A stretch of DNA of 64,000 bases from Acinetobacter genomosp. 15BJ. Lineage in GTDB: Bacteria > Pseudomonadota > Gammaproteobacteria > Pseudomonadales > Moraxellaceae. Shown here piece by piece: positions 1 through 9,989 of this stretch. Location of the stretch: assembly GCF_000400715.1 (NCBI RefSeq), contig NZ_KE007347.1, positions 1,595,382-1,659,381 of the forward strand, read 5' to 3'. The stretch's first letter is position 1. Each line of letters begins with the position of its first letter. A program made the position numbers and the translations under genes. The notes below the pieces were generated by a model, which was not told where the DNA came from, did no database searches, and saw only the letters and a program-made list of their open reading frames with translations.

Positions 1-2167
1 CTTCATTTTTCCAAAACTGAGATTTATTTGGATTTTTTTCTGGGCCAGTCCCACCTTCTCCAGTATCACCATGATCATTGGCAAAGTTTAATAAATTCAG
101 GCTGAGTTTTTGCTTTTCCTTATATTTAAAAGTTAAAGATGTATCAGTTGCAACTGGTGCAATATTTGCAAAAGCTGCACGAATTAAGCCAGACGAACTT
201 ATATTTGGATTAGACTTTGACGTGATCGTGTATTTACAGAAAATCTTATCTCCAGCTTGGGTAATACTATCATCCTTACGATAAAAAATAATTTGCTGAA
301 GGTCTTTATTCCAAACACATACTAAATTTTCTTTATCGCTTCCATCTATATCTGTGACAGTATCATTAATTTGACCTTTACCAAGAGGTTCTGTCGTAAC
401 ATTATATAAATCAGGATTAAAAAACTCTAATTTATAACTACCATCAGCTTGCTCAGTATCTTGAGGTAATGGTAATTGATAGTTGCTTAAATCAATATAA
501 ATTGCACGATATTTCAAATTAGCTTTTGTATATTGCAATAGCTTTTGATATTGATCCAAACGAGATTTATAGTAAGTTAAAAAATCAGGATTATTTGGAT
601 TTTTGACTAAATTATCAAAGAAATTATATTGAGCTTGATAAGTTGACATTGCGCCACTAATAGAGGTATTAGTCAAATCTTGTAAATCACCCGCTGTAAA
701 TCTCATTAACTCAACTGAACCAATATCACAACGGTTGCTCGCCTCAGGATTATAATACAAGGTACCATCTACAATACGAGCCAGACCACGTTGGTCCGTT
801 GTACTACAAGCAATTCCATCAACATCTAATAAACCAACTATTTTTGTAGTCGTCTTATCATCCACCTTAACTTCTATTTCTGTTACATTTTTCTTTGGAT
901 AATAGATTGGCAGGAATGCAGTATAAGCAGAAGCTGCTTGTAATGGACTCAATAGTGTTCCAATACTAATATTACTTACATTTAAATTGGTTGTATTATT
1001 TTTAAGTGACTCTTTAGGGACATCACATATATTATTGATTGGAGATGTAGAATCACCCTCTTTTAATGAAAGCGCATTATAAGCTATACCAAAACTAACG
1101 TCTTCCTGATTAACGACATCACCAAATAGATATCGACATGCGTAACTATTCACCCCACCATTATAAGCAAGAACGTTATAGGTTAATACTTTTCCACCAA
1201 TTTTATCATACAACAGAGTTGTAAAAGCTTGATTTTCAACAATAGTATTACTGGTTAAAAGTATATTACTTGCATTGCTTAAAATACTGGAATTATTATT
1301 TTCTTCAGTTCCTGGTTTAGTATCACCTGTAAATTTAATTAAATTACCAGATGAGGAGTTGACAATATTTTTTGCAATCGTATTGGTTGTTAATGTCGCA
1401 GTTGATTCTCCACAAAACTCAATCATACTACTTGAGTTTCCAGAACCATTTGCGATAAAGCTGTTTGAGGTCAAATTGAGGGTACGCTTTGCATACGTTA
1501 CATCATTAAAACAACTCATAGACAAGACACTACCTTTATCAGCCTGATTTCCTTGAATCAAGCTTTTGGTCAAAGTTAGTGTTGTTGATGGGCCCGCTAA
1601 ATAAACAGCACCACCCTCTTTTGCCTGAGAGTCTAAAATTTGACTACTTTGCAAAGCAACATCAGCACCTGCATAAATCGCTCCTCCACGATCTGCCGTC
1701 CGACCACCGGTCAAAATCAGATTATTGAGACTAAGAGCTTTTGCTCCTAATGTTGTATTAAAAATACGTGAATTCTCAGCTTTAATCGTGGTTTGCAAAG
1801 GAATTTGTGCAGGGTATTGGTTTACAATATCGTTCAATAACACATTTTTTTCTTGCCAATCGACCGGACTAGCGCCCCAAATTGCGACACTCACATTTGG
1901 CGCTAATTCCTTTTTAAGGGTATAAACCCCTTTTTCAAGCTGAATAACTTTCTGCGTACTTGAAAGCGTATCTGTGACCGTACAGCCACCATAAGCAACT
2001 CGTGTTTCGGCAGTTCTTAATGCTTCACGCAATGAACAAGCAGAAGGATTTTCACCATCTTCATCCACAAAAGTAGTGACTTTAATAGGCGTGCTACTCG
2101 TTGCCGCTAACAATGGCATTGTCGCCATAACCATGGTTGCTAAAATTGTTTTTTTATAATGTCTCAT
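1..2167 (-). CDS. CSLREA domain surface protein, 3' end outside window
   Basis: The reading frame is open from an ATG at 2167 to the left edge, so the C-terminus is missing. The protein starts with a signal peptide (MRHYKKTILATMVMATMPLL, then AAT), followed by a VTTFVDEDGENPSACSLREAL stretch that contains the CSLREA motif naming this domain family. The body is rich in Asn, Ser and Ile with repeated GGAIY/GGAVY-like turns, typical of secreted parallel beta-helix proteins. A later block (RCDIGSVEL) matches the closing part of these passenger domains. The gene begins 16 bp after the next CSLREA gene stops, so the two probably form one operon. A secreted or surface protein is likely; whether it also carries a sorting tail cannot be seen. 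No enzymatic role is known to me. Confidence 0.85.
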   Translation of the reverse strand, partial: MRHYKKTILATMVMATMPLLAATSSTPIKVTTFVDEDGENPSACSLREALRTAETRVAYGGCTVTDTLSSTQKVIQLEKGVYTLKKELAPNVSVAIWGASPVDWQEKNVLLNDIVNQYPAQIPLQTTIKAENSRIFNTTLGAKALSLNNLILTGGRTADRGGAIYAGADVALQSSQILDSQAKEGGAVYLAGPSTTLTLTKSLIQGNQADKGSVLSMSCFNDVTYAKRTLNLTSNSFIANGSGNSSSMIEFCGESTATLTTNTIAKNIVNSSSGNLIKFTGDTKPGTEENNNSSILSNASNILLTSNTIVENQAFTTLLYDKIGGKVLTYNVLAYNGGVNSYACRYLFGDVVNQEDVSFGIAYNALSLKEGDSTSPINNICDVPKESLKNNTTNLNVSNISIGTLLSPLQAASAYTAFLPIYYPKKNVTEIEVKVDDKTTTKIVGLLDVDGIACSTTDQRGLARIVDGTLYYNPEASNRCDIGSVELMRFTAGDLQDLTNTSISGAMSTYQAQYNFFDNLVKNPNNPDFLTYYKSRLDQYQKLLQYTKANLKYRAIYIDLSNYQLPLPQDTEQADGSYKLEFFNPDLYNVTTEPLGKGQINDTVTDIDGSDKENLVCVWNKDLQQIIFYRKDDSITQAGDKIFCKYTITSKSNPNISSSGLIRAAFANIAPVATDTSLTFKYKEKQKLSLNLLNFANDHGDTGEGGTGPEKNPNKSQFWKNE

Positions 2168-2183
2168 CTCATCTCATCCCTGA

Positions 2184-4070
2184 TTATGATTTAAAGCGGC
2201 GCAATCCTACCAATCCAAGTAACATCAAGATCGCACCCATTCCAAAGCTACCCGTACTCACTGTTTTACTTTTAAAGGTATTCGGTGGATCTTGTACAAT
2301 TGTTGCTGGAATATCAATAAAATAGTTTGATACATCATTAAAACGAGTCGTAGTCGTCATTACCCGTAAATTAAATTTATCTGCACCATGCCAATCACTA
2401 TCAGGCACATAAGTTACATTACCATCCTGATCGATGCTGGTCTTGCCTTTAGATGGAGTTTGTGTTTGCACGACCTCTAAACAACCGACTTTCCAAGGCT
2501 GGCCATCTGAACGCTTACCAAGTTGTGCTTCACATGTTGCAGGATCCAGCAACTCACCGTCTAATAAACTCTCCGCTATACTAAACTTAGCCACTTGTCC
2601 GTATAAAATATCTTGACCAACAATTGGAATTTCACCACGATTGACAATTAACTCAACTGAGCCCAAATCACATAATTCATTAAACCCTGTACGACTTTTC
2701 CCGCGTTGATCTGTAGGCTCACAATTCGCTGTACTGAAAGTCGTACCATCACTATAAATGCGCCCTTTATTGACAATGAGTGAATCTGACAACTGTTTAT
2801 AAGAAGCCAATAAACGGGGTTTAAAGAAACCGAGCATTTGATCTTTCGGAATAGAATAAGGGCACAGCAACCCCTTCGCTGGTGGAGCTGCACAAATGCC
2901 TTCATCATTTGTACCACCCGCAATTAAGGCTTGCTCAGGATCATTCTGATTCCACATAAAGTTTGGTAAACGTTTTTCTGCATTACGATCACAATCTGAT
3001 GTGGTTAAATTGCTTTGAACAATAGTCGTATCATCTGAAGTGTTCGTACAGTTCGTATTTCCATTCGCAACTAAAATACTATTTGAAACATAAGAGCTAG
3101 GATATTCTTTAACTGTTTCTTTTTTCTCGCCATTTTCGTCAGTTGTTGTTGTTATCTTGAAATTTAAAGACTGTAAATGTAACCCAGCAGCATTTTTAAT
3201 AATTGTATTATTATTGAGAATCATCCCTTCACGAATATTCGCAACATAGCCGCCTTTGTTATGAAAAATAGTGCTACTGCGAATACCTGAAATACCCGTT
3301 CCCAATGCCCCAGCAATAGTATCGTTATTAAAACCAGTTTGGACATAGAGCAAAGCACCATTGGTACCTGCTACACCTTCATTATCACGTATTACCGATT
3401 GTGTAATGAGATACATTGGCATTTCACTATAAATGACTGCCCCCTGATCCGCCTTATTATTTTGTAAAATACTATTATTAATAGAGACATATCCTGCTGT
3501 ATTTTTCGCATCCGATAAGACACCAGCATTATAAATTGCACCGCCTCGATTCGCTGAACCACCGACTAATCTTGAGTATTGAATCGATAAACTTTCACGA
3601 TTGAGAATTAAGCCGCCATCATTAACCTTATTGGAAGCTCCTTGTAGATTTAGCTCAATCAAACCGACTGCAAGCAAAGCACTTTCAACATTATTATCAT
3701 CAATTACGAAAAGACGATCAGAACCCACCATTTTAATCGTCGCATTGTTTAAGCCTTTTTTATTATCATTAAAGCCATCACTAGCTGCAGTACGAATTGT
3801 AGTCGCTGCTTTGATATTTAATGCTGAATTAATTTGATAGGTCTGGTCACGTTGCAAAATGATGTTACTCGTTGCATCTTTATTACCACATCCGTGATAA
3901 CCATTTTCAAATTCTTTTTGGCTTCTTTTATTTAAAAACTCAACAGCTTCTCGTAATGAACAAACGGCATCATCTTTGTCTTCATCAGCCAATGTTGTAA
4001 CTTGAATATCCGCAGAATATGCATGTCCAGTAATCGCAAATAAAGCGCAGGCAAGCGTCCGTTTGAGCAT
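2184..4070 (-). CDS. rbtA: Rhombotarget A-like CSLREA protein with GlyGly-CTERM tail
   Basis: This 628-residue protein has a signal peptide (MLKRTLACALFAITGHAYSA), then VTTLADEDKDDAVCSLREAVEFL with the CSLREA motif near residues 35-45, and a long region of beta-helix type. RGKSR...CDLGSVEL lies near residue 460. The last 26 residues consist of a GSFGMGA motif, a hydrophobic segment and a basic RRFKS end, which is the GlyGly-CTERM layout. In the family (rhombotarget A of Acinetobacter) this tail is thought to be cut by a rhomboid-like protease, rhombosortase. No such protease gene lies in this window. The ribosome site AAGGAGA sits five bases before the ATG. It precedes a second CSLREA gene by 16 bp. 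The function of the mature protein is unknown; surface display or release is inferred. Confidence 0.85.
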   Translation of the reverse strand: MLKRTLACALFAITGHAYSADIQVTTLADEDKDDAVCSLREAVEFLNKRSQKEFENGYHGCGNKDATSNIILQRDQTYQINSALNIKAATTIRTAASDGFNDNKKGLNNATIKMVGSDRLFVIDDNNVESALLAVGLIELNLQGASNKVNDGGLILNRESLSIQYSRLVGGSANRGGAIYNAGVLSDAKNTAGYVSINNSILQNNKADQGAVIYSEMPMYLITQSVIRDNEGVAGTNGALLYVQTGFNNDTIAGALGTGISGIRSSTIFHNKGGYVANIREGMILNNNTIIKNAAGLHLQSLNFKITTTTDENGEKKETVKEYPSSYVSNSILVANGNTNCTNTSDDTTIVQSNLTTSDCDRNAEKRLPNFMWNQNDPEQALIAGGTNDEGICAAPPAKGLLCPYSIPKDQMLGFFKPRLLASYKQLSDSLIVNKGRIYSDGTTFSTANCEPTDQRGKSRTGFNELCDLGSVELIVNRGEIPIVGQDILYGQVAKFSIAESLLDGELLDPATCEAQLGKRSDGQPWKVGCLEVVQTQTPSKGKTSIDQDGNVTYVPDSDWHGADKFNLRVMTTTTRFNDVSNYFIDIPATIVQDPPNTFKSKTVSTGSFGMGAILMLLGLVGLRRFKS

Positions 4071-4183
4071 ACCGATCTCCTTCTATTTTTCATTTTTCTT
4101 CGTATTACAAACTCAGTGTTTGCAACCACATTCCTTTGTGCGTACTTTGTCATAGCTCTCGAAATTACTCAAGAAATTTTATG

Positions 4184-4882
4184 CTATTGGCGATATTCAT
4201 CAATCAAAGCATAAATCTGCTTAAGTGTTGTATTTGAAAGCTTAGTTTTTTCGCCCTTTAGCATTTTTTCGAGCTGGGCCAGTGTTTGTAATAAAATTGA
4301 TGCCTGATGCGGCCCATTGCTCAACAAGTAATCTACAATCTGTTGATCAAAATGAATACCACGTCGGGTCATAACTGATTGTAGTAAAGCATGCCGATCA
4401 ATATAGGAACTGCCATTCGGCACTTTTACACTGACAGCCTGAGTCAACCTTGACTGTAAATCTGGTAATTCAAGCTTTAGCTCAATGGGCGCAACACGAG
4501 AAGAAAAAACCAACTGCCCTTCATGATTATTCATTAAATGAAAAACGGCTTTCTGCCAATGTGGAACGCCACTAATCGAATCAATATCATCTAATGCAAC
4601 TAAGTCATAAAATTCTAAAGACGTGATTGCTTCAATGGGTGCATCTAATAATTCTAACAATGAAACTTTTATTGCAGGCCGACCTAACTCTAAATATGAA
4701 TCACAGATCGCTGAAAGCAAATGACTCTTACCTGTACCAGCGCCGCCATAGACATAAAAGCGGCTTACCAACCCAGCATGTAACTGTCTAACTGCATCAA
4801 CCACAGGTCCCCAACCCGGCCCTGAAAAATCACTGATTCGAGCATCGAGTTGAGGTTCTATATCCAGTTGTAGTTGACGCAT
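4184..4882 (-). CDS. hda: DnaA regulatory inactivator Hda-type AAA+ protein
   Basis: The 232-residue protein is a single AAA+ module like DnaA domain III, without the DnaA DNA-binding domain IV. Walker A is visible as GGAGTGKS near residue 48 and Walker B as LVALDDID near residue 95. In the family Hda works with the DNA-loaded sliding clamp to stimulate ATP hydrolysis by DnaA and prevent re-initiation. The N-terminus MRQLQLDIEPQLDARISDF contains a QLDI-like stretch that could serve as the clamp-binding motif. It follows the AI-2E-type permease gene by 20 bp in the same direction, a pairing also seen in other gamma-proteobacteria, so co-transcription is likely. Confidence 0.88.
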   Translation of the reverse strand: MRQLQLDIEPQLDARISDFSGPGWGPVVDAVRQLHAGLVSRFYVYGGAGTGKSHLLSAICDSYLELGRPAIKVSLLELLDAPIEAITSLEFYDLVALDDIDSISGVPHWQKAVFHLMNNHEGQLVFSSRVAPIELKLELPDLQSRLTQAVSVKVPNGSSYIDRHALLQSVMTRRGIHFDQQIVDYLLSNGPHQASILLQTLAQLEKMLKGEKTKLSNTTLKQIYALIDEYRQ

Positions 4883-4902
4883 ATACTTAATTTGTTCCTC
4901 AA

Positions 4903-6096
4903 TTACTTTAAGTCATTCGAGTTTGAAGTCTCTGTATCTTGAGAGTTTTTAATTTGAATATCAAGCTCTACATGACCTGATTCAATATTTATATGTTGAG
5001 TTTCACCTTCTACCAACACAACTTCTGTTGGTAATCCATATAAGCGACTTTTTTCATAATTATCACGTGCATGTTTTAATAATACAACAATGACAGCAGC
5101 CACAGGTAAGGCAATTAGCATTCCAAGGAAACCACCCAGTTGTGCACCGGCCAATACAGCAAAAACAACGGCGACAGGAGATAACCCAATTTTATCTCCC
5201 AACAAGAATGGCTGAAGAATGTAGCCTTCGACCATTTGTCCAATCATAAATACAACACCAACCAAAAGTAGTTGTGTCCAATCCAATCCAAATTGAAACA
5301 GGGTTGCAATAACGGCAGCGATAATCCCGACACCAAAACCTAAATAAGGAATAATACTGGCAAGGCCTGCAATCATCCCAATAATCAAGCCAACCTCAAG
5401 ACCAATCAATTGCAACCCAACAGCATAAACAATTCCCAATAAAAGCATAACGAGGAATTGGCCTTTTACAAAAGCGCCTAAGACACTATGGCATTCACGA
5501 ACGATGGCTAAAGTTGAAGCTTCATAAGGACGTGGAATTAAACGTCTAAAGCTTTGTAGCATTCTTTCCCAATCGAGCAAAAAGTAGAATGAGATAATTG
5601 GAATTAAAATCACCACACCACCCAACTGAATAAAGTTCAATCCAGACTGGGCAACTCTTAACGCCATGGTTTGAATACTATCAGCACTGTAGTTAGTCTG
5701 GATATAATCCATAAAAGCTTTGGTAATCTGTTCAGTATCAATTTCCATCGGCACCACATTAAAGGTATGTGATACCCACGGTAAGAAGGTTGCATTAATC
5801 CAATGAATTCCCGCAGGAATACTATCCCGCGCATACATTAATTGCTTCCATATCAGTGGTACTAGAAACCATAAAACCATGGTCAAAGTCACACCAATAC
5901 CAATAAACACGATACTGATTGCAAGCCAACGAGGCAATTTAATTTTGACAAGAACATCCACAAGCGGGCTAAACAAGTAGGCAATGAAAAAAGCACCTAC
6001 AAAAGGAATCACAATGGGCTTTAATAGATAGAGCACCCAAAGGAGTAATGCGAGCCCAGCGAGGATAAAGATACGACGTAGTACCTGATCTTGCAT
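4903..6096 (-). CDS. AI-2E family (PerM-like) inner-membrane permease
   Basis: The 397-residue protein has about seven or eight hydrophobic segments: a pair at residues 10-45, one near 60-85, a soluble stretch at 90-150, then a membrane-rich C-terminal half including GLIIGMIAGLASIIPYLGFGVG, the conserved signature of the AI-2E/PerM (UPF0118) family. The last 50 residues are polar and acidic and look cytoplasmic. Members have been linked to autoinducer export or Na+/H+ antiport in other bacteria, so substrate cannot be assigned. An AAAGG ribosome site precedes the ATG by nine bases. It is the first gene of a two-gene unit with hda. Confidence 0.85.
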   Translation of the reverse strand: MQDQVLRRIFILAGLALLLWVLYLLKPIVIPFVGAFFIAYLFSPLVDVLVKIKLPRWLAISIVFIGIGVTLTMVLWFLVPLIWKQLMYARDSIPAGIHWINATFLPWVSHTFNVVPMEIDTEQITKAFMDYIQTNYSADSIQTMALRVAQSGLNFIQLGGVVILIPIISFYFLLDWERMLQSFRRLIPRPYEASTLAIVRECHSVLGAFVKGQFLVMLLLGIVYAVGLQLIGLEVGLIIGMIAGLASIIPYLGFGVGIIAAVIATLFQFGLDWTQLLLVGVVFMIGQMVEGYILQPFLLGDKIGLSPVAVVFAVLAGAQLGGFLGMLIALPVAAVIVVLLKHARDNYEKSRLYGLPTEVVLVEGETQHINIESGHVELDIQIKNSQDTETSNSNDLK

Positions 6097-6199
6097 AAAA
6101 TCTAGCCTTTTTTCGTGTAATCGTTATAAATGGAAAAAAATTTTAATTAAAGATAGCATTTTCGAGCATAAATAACATAAGAGTTTCGTATATTCAGGT

Positions 6200-6205
6200 T
6201 ATAAT
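6200..6205 (+). promoter_or_regulatory. Putative -10 element for purMN
   Basis: A perfect TATAAT lies 25 bp before the purM start codon. No good -35 hexamer is visible at 16-18 bp, so this may depend on an activator or be weak. A short CCGC/GCGG hairpin (6209-6220) then overlaps the GGAG ribosome site. Confidence 0.45.
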
Positions 6206-6230
6206 CTGCCGCCACTGCGGAGACTTCACT

Positions 6231-7301
6231 ATGAGCAACTCAACTTCTACCCCAAATACTGGTTTAAGCTATAAAGATGCTGGCGTCGACATTGAAGCGG
6301 GAGACGCATTGGTCGATCGTATCAAATCTGTCGCTAAACGCACCACTCGTCCTGAAGTAATGGGCGGTCTTGGTGGTTTCGGTGCACTATGCAAAATTCC
6401 CAAAGGTTATGAAGAACCTGTTTTAGTATCAGGAACAGATGGTGTAGGGACTAAATTACGTTTAGCACTAAACCTCAACCGTCATGACACGATTGGTCAA
6501 GATCTCGTTGCAATGTGTGTAAACGACTTACTTGTTTGTGGTGCTGAGCCATTATTCTTCCTCGACTACTATGCAACTGGTCATTTAAATGTTGATGTTG
6601 CAGCAGATGTAGTGACAGGTATTGGTAAAGGTTGTGAACTTGCTGGTTGTGCATTGGTCGGTGGTGAAACTGCTGAAATGCCTGGCATGTATGAAGGTGA
6701 AGATTACGATCTTGCTGGTTTTGCTGTTGGTGTTGTAGAACACAGTAAAATTATCGATGGAACTAAAGTGAAGTCTGGTGACGTACTTCTTGGTGTAGCA
6801 TCTAGTGGTGCACACTCAAATGGTTACTCATTATTGCGTAAAATTTTAGATGTTAAGAATGTAGACTTAACTCAAATCGTCGATGGTCGTCCACTTGCCG
6901 ACGTGGCAATGGAACCAACACGTATCTATGTAAAACCAGTACTCGAACTTTGCAAACAAGTTGATGTTCATGCAATGGCACATATCACTGGCGGTGGTTT
7001 ACCAGGTAACTTACCACGTGTACTTCCAAATGGTGCTCAAGCTGTCATTGATGAATCAAGCTGGGAATGGTCTGAATTATTCCAGTTGTTACAACGTGAA
7101 GGCAACGTAGAACGCTTTGAAATGTACCGTACATTTAACTGTGGCGTAGGTATGGTGATTGCAGTTGATGCAAGCGAAGCGGACAAAGCTATTGATCTCT
7201 TAAATGCACAAGGCGAGAAAGCATGGAAAATTGGTTATATCCAAGAAAATGCTGAATCAGTTGAAGGTGCAGACGAAAAAATTCGCGTGATCTTTGCATA
7301 A
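6231..7301 (+). CDS. purM: Phosphoribosylformylglycinamidine cyclo-ligase (AIR synthetase)
   Basis: This cytoplasmic enzyme closes the imidazole ring in de novo purine synthesis, converting FGAM and ATP to AIR. The 356-residue length is normal. Family signatures are visible: [17 protein letters not shown] at the N-terminus, [13 protein letters not shown] near residue 70, the [12 protein letters not shown] block near residue 140 and the [16 protein letters not shown] block near residue 248. The start is supported by GGAGA upstream. Its TAA stop shares one base with the purN ATG (TAATG), so the two are translationally coupled. Confidence 0.97.
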   Translation: MSNSTSTPNTGLSYKDAGVDIEAGDALVDRIKSVAKRTTRPEVMGGLGGFGALCKIPKGYEEPVLVSGTDGVGTKLRLALNLNRHDTIGQDLVAMCVNDLLVCGAEPLFFLDYYATGHLNVDVAADVVTGIGKGCELAGCALVGGETAEMPGMYEGEDYDLAGFAVGVVEHSKIIDGTKVKSGDVLLGVASSGAHSNGYSLLRKILDVKNVDLTQIVDGRPLADVAMEPTRIYVKPVLELCKQVDVHAMAHITGGGLPGNLPRVLPNGAQAVIDESSWEWSELFQLLQREGNVERFEMYRTFNCGVGMVIAVDASEADKAIDLLNAQGEKAWKIGYIQENAESVEGADEKIRVIFA

Positions 7302-7927
7302 TGAGAATTGCTGTCCTTGTCTCAGGCAACGGTAGCAACTTACAGGCCCTGATAGATGCAAATCTGTCAGGGCAAATCATTGGTGTTCTCTCAAATAAAG
7401 CTAATGCTTACGCATTGCAGCGTGCTGAGAAAGCCAATATTGCGACCGCTGTTATTTCACATAAAGATTATCCAAATCGCGAAAGCTTTGATGACGCCAT
7501 GCATCAGCAATTGTTGGCATGGCAAGTTGATCTCGTAATCCTTGCTGGCTTTATGCGGATTTTAACCCCGAACTTTGTGAGTCAATGGCAAGGTAAAATG
7601 TTAAATATCCACCCTTCTCTGCTGCCTTTTTATAAAGGTGTGAATACACATCAACGTGTACTAAATACCGGAGATCGTTTGCATGGCTGTACAGTTCATT
7701 TTGTCACGGCTGAGCTCGATGCAGGACAAAGTATTGCGCAATCAGCAATTCAAGTCTGTTTACATGACTCTGTAACAAGCTTGGCACAACGTGTGCATGA
7801 GCTTGAGCATTTCATTTATCCTCAAGTTACAGAATGGTTATGTAATGGCCAACTGACTTGGCAGAATGGTCAAGCTTATTTCAACCAAAAGCCCTTAGAA
7901 CGACCAATTCAATTTGCACAATTCTAA
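7301..7927 (+). CDS. purN: Phosphoribosylglycinamide formyltransferase
   Basis: The enzyme transfers a formyl group from 10-formyl-tetrahydrofolate to GAR in purine synthesis. The 208 residues include the N-terminal nucleotide-phosphate loop LVSGNGSNLQALI, the catalytic NIHPSLLPFYKG block near residue 105 (Asn and His) and GCTVHFVTAELDAGQSIAQ with the catalytic Asp. Order and coupling with purM match many gamma-proteobacteria. A strong hairpin with a T-run follows directly. Confidence 0.96.
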   Translation: MRIAVLVSGNGSNLQALIDANLSGQIIGVLSNKANAYALQRAEKANIATAVISHKDYPNRESFDDAMHQQLLAWQVDLVILAGFMRILTPNFVSQWQGKMLNIHPSLLPFYKGVNTHQRVLNTGDRLHGCTVHFVTAELDAGQSIAQSAIQVCLHDSVTSLAQRVHELEHFIYPQVTEWLCNGQLTWQNGQAYFNQKPLERPIQFAQF

Positions 7928-7932
7928 AAAAT

Positions 7933-7958
7933 AAAACGCATCCTAGGATGCGTTTTTT
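7933..7958 (+). terminator. Rho-independent terminator after purMN
   Basis: A perfect 11-bp stem (AAAACGCATCC / GGATGCGTTTT) with a two-base loop is followed by a T-run. It sits between the convergent purN and hydrolase genes and has A-runs on the other side, so it may work in both directions. Confidence 0.85.
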
Positions 7959-7964
7959 ATTGAT

Positions 7965-8756
7965 TCAAACTACCAAGCTTTTAATTTTCTCTACTGTTTC
8001 CATTGGATGCTCTAACGGGAACATATGGCCACCTTCAAGCACAGAAAAAGGAATACCCAATTTCTTTTTCGCTACTTGCGGGAACTTTTCTTTTAAGAAA
8101 ACACTGTCTTGTCCCACAACCAAATCTACAGGAACAGGAGGTTTTGGCATTGGTAACCACCACATGGATGGTGTGGTTCTAAACATTGCCACTTCATCAT
8201 CTTTAGCAATGGTGAGTGTGACACCACCATTTTGTGGATCATCTGTCAGGGCATAGTCAATATAAGCTTGAAAACAATCCGCATCAAAGTGTTGATAAAA
8301 ACCTCTCGAGCCTAATAACTCTGCAGCTTGTTCACGTGAATCCCAATGATCACGACGACGTACTGACAAACCTGCTGGGGTAATCTTGTCCACCAGTTTA
8401 GGCTTAAAAATTTTAGCAAGATGAAAAATAAAGGATGCTTTACCAATGATTAAAGGTGGATCTAGCATGATGACTTGTGAAAACAACTCTGGACGACGAT
8501 AAGCAGACATCAGTGTCAAAACTGAACCCAAAGAATGTCCCAAGCCAATCACTTTACGCCCTTGTGCTTGCTGCACAATGCTATCAATAATCTGATCGAC
8601 CAAGTGCGTCCAGCCGTGGGTGATCGGATAACGCTTGTCGTTTCCAATCTCGGCAACATAGATAATGTCATATTGATCTTTTAACTGATCAAACAGCTTT
8701 TGATAAACTTTAGATGGAACACCATTGGCATGGGCAAAATGAATCAAGGGTTTCAT
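7965..8756 (-). CDS. Alpha/beta hydrolase
   Basis: The protein (263 residues from ATG 8756) has the alpha/beta-hydrolase layout: an early strand with HFAHANG (oxyanion region), nucleophile elbow GLGHSLGS near residue 88, a later Asp in VDLVVGQDS and a C-terminal His in LEGGHMFPLEHP. No signal peptide is seen, so it is probably cytoplasmic. Substrate is unknown. An in-frame GTG seven codons upstream (8777) is possible, but the ATG start gives the usual family N-terminus. It faces purN and appears to be transcribed alone. Confidence 0.82.
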   Translation of the reverse strand: MKPLIHFAHANGVPSKVYQKLFDQLKDQYDIIYVAEIGNDKRYPITHGWTHLVDQIIDSIVQQAQGRKVIGLGHSLGSVLTLMSAYRRPELFSQVIMLDPPLIIGKASFIFHLAKIFKPKLVDKITPAGLSVRRRDHWDSREQAAELLGSRGFYQHFDADCFQAYIDYALTDDPQNGGVTLTIAKDDEVAMFRTTPSMWWLPMPKPPVPVDLVVGQDSVFLKEKFPQVAKKKLGIPFSVLEGGHMFPLEHPMETVEKIKSLVV

Positions 8757-8850
8757 AAGCTTGTCTTTTATTTTCACTGATTGGTCAATTATCCTACTCT
8801 ACATATGTATTGCAAATTAAAAGGATAACTGTCCAGTTATTTTTAGAATA

Positions 8851-8883
8851 AAAAAAAGGGTTGTGATTAACACAACCCTTTTT
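8851..8883 (-). terminator. Terminator after the S49 peptidase gene
   Basis: A 13-bp stem (AAAAAGGGTTGTG / CACAACCCTTTTT) ends in a run of seven T on the minus strand, just past the stop of the SppA-type gene. Confidence 0.85.
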
Positions 8884-8889
8884 GAAATA

Positions 8890-9912
8890 TTATTGTATTT
8901 TTGCGTTCTGCTGAGTTTCTAGCTGTGCTGCAAGCGAACTACTAATACCTGCACCAAGCTGCGCCCCCATACGTCCTAGAATTGATTCTAACGGATTACG
9001 TTGTACCGTATAGTCCACTTTTTGCTCGATTTTTAGATCACGCATCAATGTTGTCAAACTTCCGTTACGATCTGCTACACCTAAAGCAACTGCTTGTTCA
9101 CCCGTCCAGAATAGACCTGAGAAAATTGCAGGGTCATTTGACTTCAAACGTTTACCACGACCTTCTTTCACTGCATTAATAAAGTGAGTATGCACATTAT
9201 CCAAGACTGATTGCACATGCTGTTTTTGTGCGGGATCAAGTGGTTTAGTCATACTCAAGATATCTTTATTGCTGCCTGAAGTCAGGGTACGGTCTTCAAT
9301 GCCTAGCTTCTGCGCTAATCCATTCAAACCATAATTTGGCATAATCACGCCGATCGAACCCACTAAACTTGATGGATTGACAATGATTTCATCTGCTGCT
9401 GAAGCAATATAATACGCACCTGATGCACCCATATCGCCAATTACGGCATAAACTTTTTTATCTGGATGCTGTTTTTTCAGGTAACGGATTTCTTGCCAAA
9501 TTTCATCAGACTGTACTGGCGAGCCGCCTGGTGAATTGATATTCAATGCAATTGCCTTACTGCCGCTAGCTTCAAATGCACGCTTTAATGCTTTGTTGGT
9601 ATCTTCACTATTCACTGTAGATTGACCCGCAGATGAATCGATAGTTCCCACAATATCGACCACAGCCAAATGGTTACTGCTGATGCTTGTCGTTGATTTC
9701 TCAGAGGAACTGGTACAGCTCTTGGTCATTGCCAATAATACAATCAGCAAATATGCAAAGCCCAAACATTTAAAAAAAATGCTCCAACGACGACTACGGC
9801 GTTGTTCTTCGACAGAAGCTAAAACAGCTTTTTCTAAAATTTGCCATTCTTTGCCTGTCACATTATTACTATTTGTAGATTCATTTTGTGGTTTTGGTGG
9901 CCAATCGGACAT
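8890..9912 (-). CDS. sppA: Short signal peptide peptidase A-type serine protease (S49)
   Basis: This inner-membrane protein (340 residues from ATG 9912) has a cytoplasmic N-terminus, one transmembrane segment (FKCLGFAYLLIVLLAMT, about residues 43-60) and a periplasmic S49 domain. Visible motifs are LNINSPGGSPVQSDEI, the nucleophile block GDMGASGAYYIASAADEI and VGSIGVIMPNYG; the general-base Lys of the family would lie in the SGSNKD segment. Short-form SppA enzymes clear signal-peptide remnants and misfolded membrane proteins. A TTG five codons upstream is possible, but GGAA lies at good spacing before the ATG. It is transcribed alone and ends at a strong hairpin. Confidence 0.87.
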   Translation of the reverse strand: MSDWPPKPQNESTNSNNVTGKEWQILEKAVLASVEEQRRSRRWSIFFKCLGFAYLLIVLLAMTKSCTSSSEKSTTSISSNHLAVVDIVGTIDSSAGQSTVNSEDTNKALKRAFEASGSKAIALNINSPGGSPVQSDEIWQEIRYLKKQHPDKKVYAVIGDMGASGAYYIASAADEIIVNPSSLVGSIGVIMPNYGLNGLAQKLGIEDRTLTSGSNKDILSMTKPLDPAQKQHVQSVLDNVHTHFINAVKEGRGKRLKSNDPAIFSGLFWTGEQAVALGVADRNGSLTTLMRDLKIEQKVDYTVQRNPLESILGRMGAQLGAGISSSLAAQLETQQNAKIQ

Positions 9913-9989
9913 AAGATTCCAATCCAATATATTTTAAAGTGGCTTTATTATATACGTGGATTTGCGCAAAACTGTTTAAATAACTTGTC

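Noticed and set aside
7858..8256. A 132-codon plus-strand frame over the purN end and hydrolase
   Set aside because: It lies across two well-supported genes and a terminator; its protein has no coherent features.
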